DNA of 39,326 bases from Purshia tridentata (Eukaryota; Streptophyta; Magnoliopsida; Rosales; Rosaceae): positions 1-39,326 of the forward strand of contig QANT01001322.1 of NCBI GenBank assembly GCA_003254885.1, in the 5' to 3' direction. The translations under genes were made by a program, and so were the position numbers. Numbering within the stretch: the first letter of the stretch is position 1; the number at the start of each line of letters is the position of its first letter. This document shows, in pieces, positions 23,083-34,464 of the stretch. The notes beneath the pieces were generated by a model that was not told the origin of the DNA, ran no database searches, and worked only from the letters and a program-made list of their open reading frames with translations.

Positions 23083-24286
23083 TCCTCTAACAGGGTTTTA
23101 TGGTCTTATTCAGACTAACAGGCCAAAGGAGGTAAAAAAAATATAGGAGAAGGGAATAATAAACAAAAATAGAAGAATTAAAAATAAAGAGGCGAAGATT
23201 CTCGAAAATATTTTACATTCGACACAAAATGGCAATGTGATTAATCCACTCAAATTATAACATTTACACAATTATTAATGGTCGTTATTATATCATTGGT
23301 TCAAAGCTAATTTAATACAGAATTTTACAATTTCTTTTGGTTTATGCAGGCGGGATCATGGCCACATAAATTGACTAGAAATCACAAGATGTGACGTGAT
23401 ATGAGGTTTGCCACACAAAACTATAGACTGGATTCACTCCTCCTAGCCATCTATGTATCAGAAAGAGAGGAACCACAAATTAAAGGACTGGTTGTCATAA
23501 TCTGCACCGCTGGTTTAAACTCTCAAGATTAGCTTATAACCATGGCTTTAATTATAGAGCTTAAACAAAACCAGAAAAATTTAACACACTGAAAAATAAG
23601 AGGATCCAAATCCAACATATTGCAAATTGCATATGCTCTTCCATGAAAATTTGGTAGCAAGGCCATGGGGTCCAGCAACATGCAAAGTTTTAGAGCTCAC
23701 AAGCCTCACATTGGCCATCAAGAAAAAACAAACAAAAAATCAACATGCAAGAGAAAAAAAAATAAAAAATGTATATATCACTCAGGACGTTAGGCATCAG
23801 ACAATGATAATTATATATGCAAGGTATAAGATAGAATCAAAATTCACAAGTCGTTACATAACTCAGAAGCACAAAGTTGATTTCATTTTCAGAAAGTTGT
23901 TTCCCCCTCTCTTTATCCATCCCAAAAGTCGTGCAGATAGCAAGAGTAATGGGGCACCTATTTGTAAACGGATCGAAAAAAAAAGAAAATAATAAAAATA
24001 ACAGGAGTCTGACATCTACCAACTTCTTTAGATTATAAAACAATCTCTGCAATCTAAAATTAAGGCTTTCACTTACAGCCGGGGAAAGCAAAAATAAATC
24101 TCAGGGCTTTCCCAAAGTCCATAGAAAGAATACATCCCAATCCTCAAACCCTGTGATTTCAATCTTGTAGACATTTCTGGATCCCCCACCCCTGACCACA
24201 GCTTCCTATCATAATATTTCACCTCAACGTCGAGCAATGTACCAAACACGGAAGCTCCACCAGGTCCCTTTCCTCTCGGAGAAATT
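23083..24286. other. Intergenic between ferredoxin promoter and TMN1 3' end
   Basis: Holds the distal ferredoxin promoter and, near 24286, the TMN1 3' UTR (minus strand). Otherwise AT-rich with A tracts. A 121-codon + strand ORF (23627-23992) is Lys-rich low complexity and shows no domain. Confidence 0.45.
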
Positions 24287-24795
24287 CTAGTCGCACTTGA
24301 TGTTTCTGTAGATCCTCCTCACAAACAAATTAGAACCCAGATATCCAACAGCTCCTGCACATTCAAAAGGAAAAGGAAATGAAACACAAGTGAACATGGT
24401 ACTCGAGTTTCTTCTCAGTAAACAACTAAGGCTAGCACATAGTATCAGTAACTTAACAACTAATGCTAGCACATAGTAGTTGCAGGTGCTTGAGGCAAAT
24501 TGGGTCAAGCATATAGGTCAATCAAGGCATAGTAACAAGACGCATACCACCCAAGGCCAGTAGATAACCACATTTTCAAATTTTTAAGAGCCATATTATA
24601 AATTTTAACCAGGTTAAGTTCCAGTAAAACTTACAAATTATATTTACACTAAAAAAAAAAAGAACAAAAAAAGAAAAGAAAAAACCATGTTGAGCACAAC
24701 AGTAATAGATGCAATATAAGAAATTGCGCCCTCAAGATAATTACATCGGTAAACAAAATGACCAGGTTCAACATTCCAGCTGCCCAACAGGTTTT

Positions 24796-24826
<31 letters not shown>

Positions 24827-27800
24827 GGGGGAAGGACGAGCAGAAAACTTCTTTGACATCTCAAAATCATTGAAGGATGGGCGAAAAAACCAACAAGAGA
24901 CGTTGCAATATACCAAAAGTTAATGCAAACGAGAAAACTCACCACAGAGGATCCCTAAGCCGAGGCAAAACATCAAAGTGTATCCAAAATAGAAGCTGGT
25001 CTGGAAGAAGCCTGACATCTTAGTCTTCGCATAGTAATAATATATTGAATACAAGTACACGTAGACAGCTGTGGATGCAGCAGAAAAGAAAGAAGTCCAT
25101 TGCCAGTGGTAGTTCTCAGCATTAAGCAAGAAGTACGTCCCCACAATTGTCACACATACAGTAACAATGACGAGAATCAGAAAAACAAGCAACATAAAAC
25201 CATAGACATAGTACACCTGTTGAACCACAAACAGCAAGAAAAACAGTATTAGTTTTTTTTTTTTTTGAGAGGAAAAACAGTATTATTCAGGTTCAGCATT
25301 ATGACAAGTCACCAGTATCAGGTACCTTTTCCACAATACATCAAAAGCTTTCTAAACAATACCCCCAAAAAAAAAAACCCCCTGTCAAATAAAATACAAC
25401 TTACTGATCATACTAAATCCTGCAAAATTGAGTGTTCTGTCCCATCTTCCAGATTTCAGTTTGTAAAATATTAACAAAGTTTTAAAGTTCTATTCCATGC
25501 TACCCCTTTTTTTAATGTAACAAAGGTTATGTCACTATGGAACTTAATCCAGCGCTGAAAAAAATGATTCCCAAGATACATCAGGAATCACTGCTTTCAA
25601 GATATAAAATTCAGCTGGTGCAACCATTGTCCACATCCTTACATAAATTTTTATAAGCATCATGAATGAATCTCTGCAATTTTAACAAGCTAAGCGTCAT
25701 AATAACTCCTCCAACTTTTGTAACGTTATTCTAAAGATTGGCATGCACTGTCCTACATTTTTATCATAATCACTAAATGAATCCCACGGTACAAAGATGT
25801 TGAAATTTCACCTTGTAATTCCAGAAGGATGTGAAGACAAAATACATTTCAATAAATATGCTTCCGAAGGGCAGAAGCCCCCCCATCAATGAGACTACAG
25901 ATGGGGTCAAATACCATTTCTTCTCAGGAATAGGACGGGGAATGGTTTTCACACGACAAGGATTATTAGGAGCACCACTCCAGTTTCTTCCAACAACTGT
26001 ACCGAGAAGTGCAAGCGGAAATGAGATGAAAGCCCAAATGACAAAGACAACCACCATTGTGCCAAACGGAATAGCTGCTAGGGATCCATAGAATATAGCA
26101 ATTGTGTTCAAGATGAACCCAATTCCAAAGCACATAAATGGAAATAGAGATGCTGTCAGAATCATTGACTTTATCCAGTGTTTACCTGACAAAACAACAA
26201 TAGTACTTCATAAGTATGTGCCCATACACAAGCTCAAATATATCCAAATCAAGGTTGTAGCAATTTGTTAACAAAGATTGAACAAAATCACTAACATATC
26301 TATCATATTGATTAAAGAAATACGTACCCCCATTCCGTGAATACATCCCACCACTTACATAACCAGAAATAAAAGATGTAAGGGCGTAACACACAATGAA
26401 AGTTGTAACAATTGCACCTCTCCTGAACCACCAGAAACAAATGATGTAAGACATAACATACTACTAAAGTTCTGCCCATTCCTCCCATCCTTAACAATAA
26501 ATAGTAATGAACAAATTAATTTGGCATAAAATGAAACAGAAGAAGACATGAAACAATAAATATGTGATGATGCATGGCTGAGCATCCATTAATCACAAAA
26601 ACATATAAACATGCGCAGCTTTAATGTTCATAATTCAAACAGAAAAATGCAGCCAATGTAGAAAATCATTAAAAAAAAAAAGAGTACGAAGACAGAAAAC
26701 AATAACCCAAAAAACCATCCCAAGTAATTATGAGAAAGCTGTCAACATACCCAACATACAACATTCCAACAATTGCCAGTAATATGACAAGGAGAACAAG
26801 CAATGCTAATTGAGCGCCTGTGCCAACAACAGCTGAAAGAATAACCAAACTCCGAGGAGGCCGAAAAACATCCCCATGCACAAGTTTCCAGCCAGACTCT
26901 TCACTAACATCCCTTTCCTACAAAAGACATTGTCAAAGGAGTCACCACATGTGAATAGTAAAAAAAAGTGACAAATCATCTAAAAAAGAGATATCTACAA
27001 AAAAAAAGTTGAAAGATAATCACCAGAGTCTCCAAATCGTCATCTTCCCGAGCATATTTTGCATAGTCATTCCTAAGAGTCCGCATCAATATCATTGACA
27101 CCAAACCAGTAAGGAATATAACCATCATGAACGAATTGAAAATCGAGAACCAATGTATCTGCATATTGCGAGATGCACATACAACTCAGTAAAAGAACCA
27201 AAAAGAAAAATAAAAAATATAAACTACTTGCATAATTCAACAGTTGATGATAATTTCTACTGAAATTAAGATAACTGGATTTTGGCATTACATAGAAAGA
27301 TATGTAAATAAATACATAATCAATTCTTACTTGGTGCTCAAAAAAAGGGTAGTCCAAATAAACATCAAAGCGACGCGCATAGGTGACTGTGGTTGGAATC
27401 CATTTGACAGAGTATGTCAGGTCCAATTTTTTTCCCGCTTCCAGTGGCTTTGGACCCTCTTGAGTGAGATTGACATGAATTATCTACAAAAATGTAAACA
27501 TAACAACAATTAAAATGACAAGACTCCAAAGCTCATTATAGATGTCACATCGGTAATGGAGAACTGCAAACCTGATCTTTATTGTATTTAACAATAATAT
27601 TTTTATGTGTGAAAAGGACATGCTTGCCATTTTCACTGTTCTTATCCTGGTGAAAGTCACCAACAAAGCCTAAAAAATCACGAGAAGATAAAGTTAATCA
27701 CAGGATAACTTGAGCATGAGCTCAAATTTTGAAAGAATGAGTTTATGCATACCCCATAAAGGCAGATCATCTGAGCTTGCATCCAGCACAGTGAAGTCCA

Positions 27801-30543
27801 AGAAAGATAGCATGTTAAAGATACAAAAGACAAGATCAGTGAACACCCTCAAATAAAGACAAAATGACTGCAAAACATAAACCAAATAAACCTTAGCGAC
27901 AGATCCACCCAGATCCAGATTCATACACAATATAAGCTTTGTGTCATTAAATCACCATGTATGCACCCATCAAGCAAAATGCAATGGTTAATATGCATAA
28001 CCACATGTATAATGACACCAAAATTAAAATTTGCAATCATGAAATTTGTTAGTAAGAATTCAAATTAAGCCATTTACTTCATGATCCTAAGCGTACTTAT
28101 TTTTCAAAATAAATGTCTGGGAGACATAAAGAAAAAAGAAGCCTCAAGCCTGAGAAACTGGTGATTTCTTATATTTGTTTTAAGATGCTTGTTTTACTTG
28201 ATTTTCAGAGACGTTTTGGGCATTTCCTAAGTCTATAATAAAATTATAACAATCATGAAATTTAATGAATTACACAAATTAATTGGAATTGGCTTTAAGC
28301 AACCAGTTTCATCAAGTTTCCAGTGTTCATAAAGGCATGATCAATCTTTACAACAATAAGCTAACGGAAATGAAAATGCTCAAGGCATAACACCGTGAGG
28401 CAAAGAACACTATGTCAGTCACATATTCAAGATGATTTATTATCTTCTATGACTGCAGAAAAATCTAATTAAATATTAGTATTGCATGAGTTATATTGTA
28501 ATCAAAACATGAAGCAGGGGAATTGTTCATAATGTTGATTTAAGAATCTGCGTCTCCTCTGGATTAATTCATCCCTATTTGCTGAACCCTGCCTCCCTCT
28601 ACCCCATGCACTAGATTCACTGTTCCACATTTCAACACTTTCCATAGCATTGTATATCAAATAATACAATTAAGTCATACATACAATACACTAATAAGGG
28701 GTACCAATTTAGTACTAAAATTTCCATAAATGCATTGGAATGTTAATTCATGAATTACAACAGAAATTCATATGCTTTACTTTGATTAATCTAAACAAAG
28801 GCTTATAGTAACTTTCTATATGTCTCATATCAAAGAATATTCGGCAGAACATACCCATGAAAAATTCAAACCAGTAACTACTCTCAATTGCATCCTTGAA
28901 ATGTTTAACCTTCTGATCATCAAGTTCAAGTTGACAAATGATACCCTTATCCACATTTTCTGCACACAGAAAAATGAAATAATCCAGTAGTAATTAATTA
29001 CCTACAACCCAACAATATAAAGAAAAAGACAAGCATAACAAGGAAGTCCACATACTTTGGAACTTTATGTCAATCTGGCTATCGATAAGTTCATTTCCAC
29101 CAAGGACTTCACCAAGACCACCCCATTTGTGAGCAGCATTTTCAGCTGGACGACAGAAAGGGAGACTGTAGTAATTGTACGTTTCTTGTGGATTATTATA
29201 AGGCCCAACTTTATTTACCCAAAGCGTAACTGGTTCATCTATTTGATACTGAAGAAGAAACCAAGAGAGTATTAGAGCATTTAAAATTGTAAGCAAGACA
29301 CAGCATTAATTTATTTAGGCAAAGAAAAATGAACAAATATAAGCATGGGTCATTCCACTGTCAGCCCATACATAGCTTAAAAACTCCAGTACAGTGATCA
29401 ATATCTCACACACACTTCAATACTTAATAAAGAATGGGACAATCTGAAAATCAAAGCAATTCAGCAAACAGTTTGAACTTAGATCTAGTCAAAAAAAAAA
29501 GGGGTGTCCAGTTAGATTGATAATATATATGACAGTAGAAAAGTGAATGTGAAATTTACATTAACAAATGAAAGTCATAACAAAAGGTTTCAGCCTAGTG
29601 TTTGTTTCCATCTATAATACAAGGCAACCAGCCATTTATCTAAGCCAATCAGCTTGTTCCGCATCAAGCTAATATGGAATACGCACTGTCAACATCTACT
29701 TAATCTTTATAGAAATATCAAAATTTGTATCATTCAAAATCAAAGGAAGGTGCTGCCGACACTCAAGAATGAATTAGACTTAAAAGTACAAACGGCTTTC
29801 AGAATATCTATCACTTTTAAGGTGGCTGAATCACTTTTGCAGAACAAAAGACACAAGCTTTTCAAAGGTTTGGATCTTGGAACTTCAAGAGTACCTTACA
29901 TAGGTTGCTAATCTCATTACATATGGTTAGATCCAGCTCCATTACAAACAGGTTGCAAGTCCATGAGTGCATTAGTACGTCTATACATAAATCTACTCAA
30001 ATGCACGCATAAAACCAAACATACACGAACGCCATCATCGATGCCCTTGAAGCTTCGGCAGCCATTGTTACATTACGACATCCCCATAGTCAAATCACCA
30101 ATGCAAGTCCCAATTCACCACTATATGCGCTCTCTTTGGCACCCATGAGACAGAAACAGCAATACGACTAATACACAAAACCCAGTTAAGATCTAACCCT
30201 AACAAACCCACCCCAACAGTTCATAACACATACCATGCATACCCACATACATAAACAAACACATAAAAAAGCAAAATGTTAAAGAAAAAAAAAACGAAAA
30301 GAACCAAAAAAAACCCAAATGAAAACAAGCCGTACGACTCACAGATCTGAATCAGAATTCGATAATTTAAAAGAAAAAAAAGCAAACGAAGAGATCCGCG
30401 GCTTGACAGCGAGAGAGTCAATGTAAGGGTTTGAGGACGTTTAGGTTTACCTTGTGCTCTGACTCGGAGGCGAAGGCGGTGGTGGAAAGGAGAAAGAAAG
30501 CGAACAGGAAACAGGGAGAGAGAGATCGGACGGTGGAGAACAT
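24287..30543 (-). CDS. TMN1: Transmembrane nine superfamily protein (EMP70), TMN1-like
   Basis: Twelve minus-strand exons: 30451-30543, 29056-29248, 28855-28959, 27753-27770, 27572-27669, 27331-27483, 27024-27158, 26751-26917, 26328-26422, 25812-26185, 24943-25216 and 24287-24354. They join in frame to 590 aa. EMP70/TM9SF proteins are nine-helix proteins of Golgi and endosomes. The sequence shows a signal peptide (about 1-25), a long lumenal domain with [18 protein letters not shown] and LPFCRP, YSVKW near the first helix, and conserved blocks [32 protein letters not shown] and [11 protein letters not shown]. It ends IYRNIKCD, whose KxD ending is the family's COPI-binding Golgi-retention signal. 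Exon 4 is a microexon of 18 nt (part of DDLPLWG). Similarity is closest to the Arabidopsis TMN1 type. The lumenal partner or transported substrate is not established. Confidence 0.96.
24792..24831. repeat. T14-G26 homopolymer pair in TMN1 intron 11
   Basis: Fourteen T followed directly by 26 G on the + strand (C then A in the transcript). It is a likely G-quadruplex former and a place where read length or assembly may be unreliable. Confidence 0.9.
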
Positions 30544-31895
30544 GGCGATCGCCGGCGTGGGTGGGATCTGGACGGTCAGTAGAAGAAGTAGAAGGTGTGT
30601 GATTTGGTTCCTTCCTGATCTCTCTCTGAGGCAGAGGCTGAGATTGAGTTACTCAAAGTCGTCTTCACAAAGAGGAGACACTCGCGACTTCTGAACGCAT
30701 CTTCATTTTTTTATTATTTTTTCTCTTTCTCTTCTCTCTTTTCTCTTACCACCAAATGAGCAAATCGCACATTCATTGCTTCTTTCAATTATTTTTATTT
30801 CACTTTGAAGTTTTGGGTTGGGCTTTAATTACTGGGCTTAAAGTTATTGGGGGCCTCTATTTCTGAACCAAGTTGGACCGCAATTTTCAGTGTGTCAATC
30901 TGGGCCGAGTATTGTTATCAAGCCCAATCAAATACAGGATTGAGAGAATTTAATCCAATTCCACTTATGGAAGGCACTTTAGGCCTGTTTTATGAATGGC
31001 AATTCATCTAGAATAATTTGGGTTCTGTTTGTTTGGACGGAATCCAAAAGGTCTTACTGTTTGAGTTTAATTCTGTACAAATGGTTTAACCTTAACCTTC
31101 CTTAAGAATTAAAGTGTGCAGGAATCAGAATAAGTAACAATCGAAGTAAGCATAAATTGAATGAGTAGAAATCAGAATTTAGTAAACAAGAGAATATGTT
31201 ACCCTTATTAAGAGTACACAACCATTTGTGTCTTTACCCTTAGTAAGAGTGAGGCTTTTAAGTAAATGAAGTCCACATGACAATACGAGAAAAGAAAATG
31301 TAATTGGAGAAGGTTGTTAGCCTTGCTTTAATAACAAATTCACTTTTCTTTTTTTGAGAAGGAAAATGTGATTCACAAATTCACATATTATAATACGAAT
31401 GAAAGACGAGTTTATACTTGCAGGGTGTAATATTAAGAATCTGAATCTTCTGCTTTGCTTCTCTGTAAGGTTGAACACCATACTCCAATCTTAGTTTTTG
31501 ATTACAGAGTAAAGAGAGATTATGTTCAAAGGCTGAGATTAGAGCATGGTACCAACCTTGCAAGAAAACAAAGCAAAGAATCCAGATCCATAGTATAATA
31601 ACATTAACTTATATTATAACACATAAATTGATTACACTGCATAACTATATAATATATATATATACAAAATACATTTAGCTGTGATGACGTGATTAATCTG
31701 TATTGAATTTCTGTAAAATAAAAATCTGTATCCAAATTATGTCGCAAGTGACAACATCAGTTTAAAGTAGTGAGATGATATATGTGCCACTACCTCTTGT
31801 CCAAAATAGTCAAAAGAGCGAATAAAGGAAAACGTGTTCTAAGTTGGCGACTCCAAATATAAATACAAGACAAAGCATGATGGGAGAGGGACGCT
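30544..31895. other. TMN1 upstream region
   Basis: A CT-rich tract (about 30700-30750 on the + strand, GA-rich in the TMN1 sense) and AT-rich DNA upstream of the TMN1 start. It presumably includes its promoter and 5' UTR. No further gene is seen. Confidence 0.4.
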
Positions 31896-31965
31896 ATTGC
31901 ACGTGTGATGTGTCCCAATAATGGGTGCTCATTGCACGTGTGACGTGTCCCAATAATGGGTGCTC
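31896..31965. promoter_or_regulatory. Tandem 35-bp repeat with G-box/ABRE motifs
   Basis: Two adjacent 35-bp copies starting ATTGCACGTGTGA, differing by one base (GATGTGTCC against GACGTGTCC). Each contains a CACGTG G-box core, and the second also has GACGTGTC, a classical abscisic-acid-response element. It lies 2.4 kb upstream of the SnRK2 start and 1.35 kb upstream of TMN1, so the target gene is uncertain. Confidence 0.6.
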
Positions 31966-32221
31966 TTAATCGCAACTTGCATTTGTCTTCAAGTTAAAGA
32001 CTCAAACCTACATTTACTTTTGTGGCTGTTTGTGGATTATAGTCTGTGACATCATCATCACATTTGGGTTCATTTCCAACGTTCATTGCATTTAGGGAAA
32101 CTATAAATATCAACACATATATCCTATATATCTATGTATGAAAAAGGTAATCAGATTTATATGTGAGTTCTTAAACAAAGATTTGGAAAAATTTTATGAG
32201 AATACCCATTTTAATATATTG

Positions 32222-32552
32222 TTAAATTTTGGAAAAATTAATTGGCAATACGAATAATAGCTAAAATCCTTATAAATTATTAACAAAGCTCTCATATTTT
32301 TAATGTGGAATTTTTCTCAACACGCCTTCGCATGTGTGGTACTTCATTCAAGCCTAACACGTGGATAATTTATATTGGATGACGTAGAAGTACGTGTGGC
32401 CGTTTGTATGCATCACATGTATAACCAAGCTCTAATACTATAATGAATCTAGACATTTATGTCAAAATCAATTGACAATGGAATAAGTAACTTAAATCCT
32501 TATAAGCCACTAACAAAGCCCCTTCATTTTCAATGTGAAATCTCAAAATAAA
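32222..32552. repeat. Diverged direct repeat, spacing about 236 bp
   Basis: Two related segments (about 32222-32318 and 32458-32552) share the order AATTGxCAAT, AATCCTTATAA, TAACAAAGC and TTTTxAATGTG. Another CACGTGG motif (32358-32364) and ACGTG cores lie between them. It is probably an old segmental duplication or a transposon pair. Confidence 0.7.
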
Positions 32553-32595
32553 TTATCTTACATTTTTTATGATAATTGAGATGGTAACCAACTAT

Positions 32596-32635
32596 GATGG
32601 TGGTCAATTTAGTGTGATGGTGGTCAATTTAGTAT
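32596..32635. repeat. 20-bp tandem duplication
   Basis: Two consecutive copies of GATGGTGGTCAATTTAGT plus two linking bases, starting at 32596 and 32616. Confidence 0.9.
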
Positions 32636-34357
32636 TTCTTACATCTCAAACGCCAATAGAATAGACAACCATATTTAATTTCAACGACCAATTCCATCAC
32701 CATAAATATAAAGGCTCATTTGATGAAAATTCCATAAAGAATTAGAATGCAAAAACCCAAGTCACATCTCAGAAGATGTGAGGCTGTTGTTTCAATTATT
32801 TTTCACAACAGATAATATTTCTCCTTTACTAATAAATTAATAACAAAGATACTAACATTCAAAATTTGAAATAAGGATATCCTTATTATTTCAATATTTT
32901 GGTAATTCATAATTCATACAAACCCACTGGACCGTATAATTGATCTTCCAATCTTCCATTCTATCCTATCAAAGAAAAGGAGGTGCTAATATTATATAGG
33001 TTGAAAAAGTAAAATGAAACAAAATTAACTTTCCATTTTCTTGGAAGCTATCCGATGAGCTTTAAATTGATCTTATCTTTTGCTTTTTTGAATGCTATCA
33101 GTTAATTTTGCATTTAAAATTATCAATTAGTTTTAACAATAATGATTTTAAAGTATGCTTTTGGACTATTAATAACTAAACACACTTAAAAGATTATGAA
33201 TTAGGATTGGTTTAGTTAGTCAAGGGCAATAGCTTCTCCTTTTACACTCGGGTTCGAACTTTTCCTCCTCTCTAGTAATATAAAAAAAAAACAACTAAAA
33301 GATTGCAATGTCAAATAGGTCAACTTTGTACTAATAGAGTTCTTTTGTATGTCACTTATTGTCTGATAAGGGCAATTATTAAGTGCTTAACACTATTTGA
33401 GTACTGATAAAATTGCCAAGCACTTGACTCATTAAAGTAAACCGGTCTGTCACTGTGTTTTGGTAAGTGGATTGGCCAATCATGAGTTTTTTTTTTTTTC
33501 AAGTTTAAAAAAAAAAACCATTTTTATAGTAAAAACTCAATATAGATGGCTAGTACTATAAAAAGATAAAAAAAATGACAGGAGTGTTTTTATTTTCCCT
33601 TCTTCTAATGGCAGGTTTTGTTCTGAAGAGTTTCTCAAAGGTTTGGAAAGATGAGAAAGGTCCATCCATATTTCTTTTAGTCAAAATTTCAAAGATGCAG
33701 TGAGATTATTATATTATTATGCCACAAAATTCATATTTTCATGGACACATAAATGCATTCATACAGATACACTGACTTTTTAAATAAATAAAAAAGAAAA
33801 TAGGAAAGGGTACAGTTGAGAATATTGATTCTCTCTCCTCTCATAATATTAAAAAAAATTAAGAAAGGTCCAGTATTTTGATTTGTTTTGTTTTTAATAA
33901 AAATTTGTGATTCTTTGCTTAATTGCTTTACCTTCAAACTCTCCTCTCCATCTTGGATCCCTCACTTGTTAAGCTCTCTCTCATCAGCTCAACCCTCAAC
34001 CCTCGAATCAAATCTGTCTCTACAAATAGAAAATGTTTCTTTCAATCTTCACCACATGCAACCCAACTCTTAATTAATCTTCATAACCCAGCAAAGGATC
34101 CCATTATTCCCTTCCCTTCCTTCCTTCACAATCTCATCTTCTCTCTCTCCCTCTCTCACCATAGAACTCTGATCTTGATTCTAAGATTTGGGTTTTCTCC
34201 AATTCAATCTAATTGCTCTGTTTGTTTGTTCTCTGAGCTTGGAGATCCATGAATTGAAAGCTCAATCCTTTCAAGCTTTCGAGGTGTATAGCTCGTTTGG
34301 AGTTTCTATACAGGCCCTCAAGAAAAAAAACAAATTAGAAAAATAAAAGAATTAAAG
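32636..34357. other. SnRK2 upstream region and 5' UTR
   Basis: AT-rich to about 33900, with a T-run and A-run that could pair (33487-33519). From about 33927 to 34290 the sequence becomes pyrimidine-rich (CTCTCTCC), typical of a plant 5' leader. Short upstream ORFs are present at 34033-34077 (14 aa) and 34249-34257 (ATG AAT TGA) if the transcript starts before them. No separate gene is recognised. Confidence 0.45.
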
Positions 34358-34429
34358 ATGGAAAAATACGACGTTGTGAAGGATATAGGATCTGGGAATT
34401 TCGGGGTGGCAAGGCTTATGAGGAACAAA

Positions 34430-34464
<35 letters not shown>

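Noticed and set aside
23627..23992. 121-codon + strand ORF between ferredoxin and TMN1
   Set aside because: Lys-rich low-complexity translation of A-rich DNA, without domain or supporting signals.
24644..24945. Minus-strand ORFs with long Pro/Lys runs
   Set aside because: They are translations of the T14-G26 homopolymer within TMN1 intron 11, overlapping in two frames. They are not genes.
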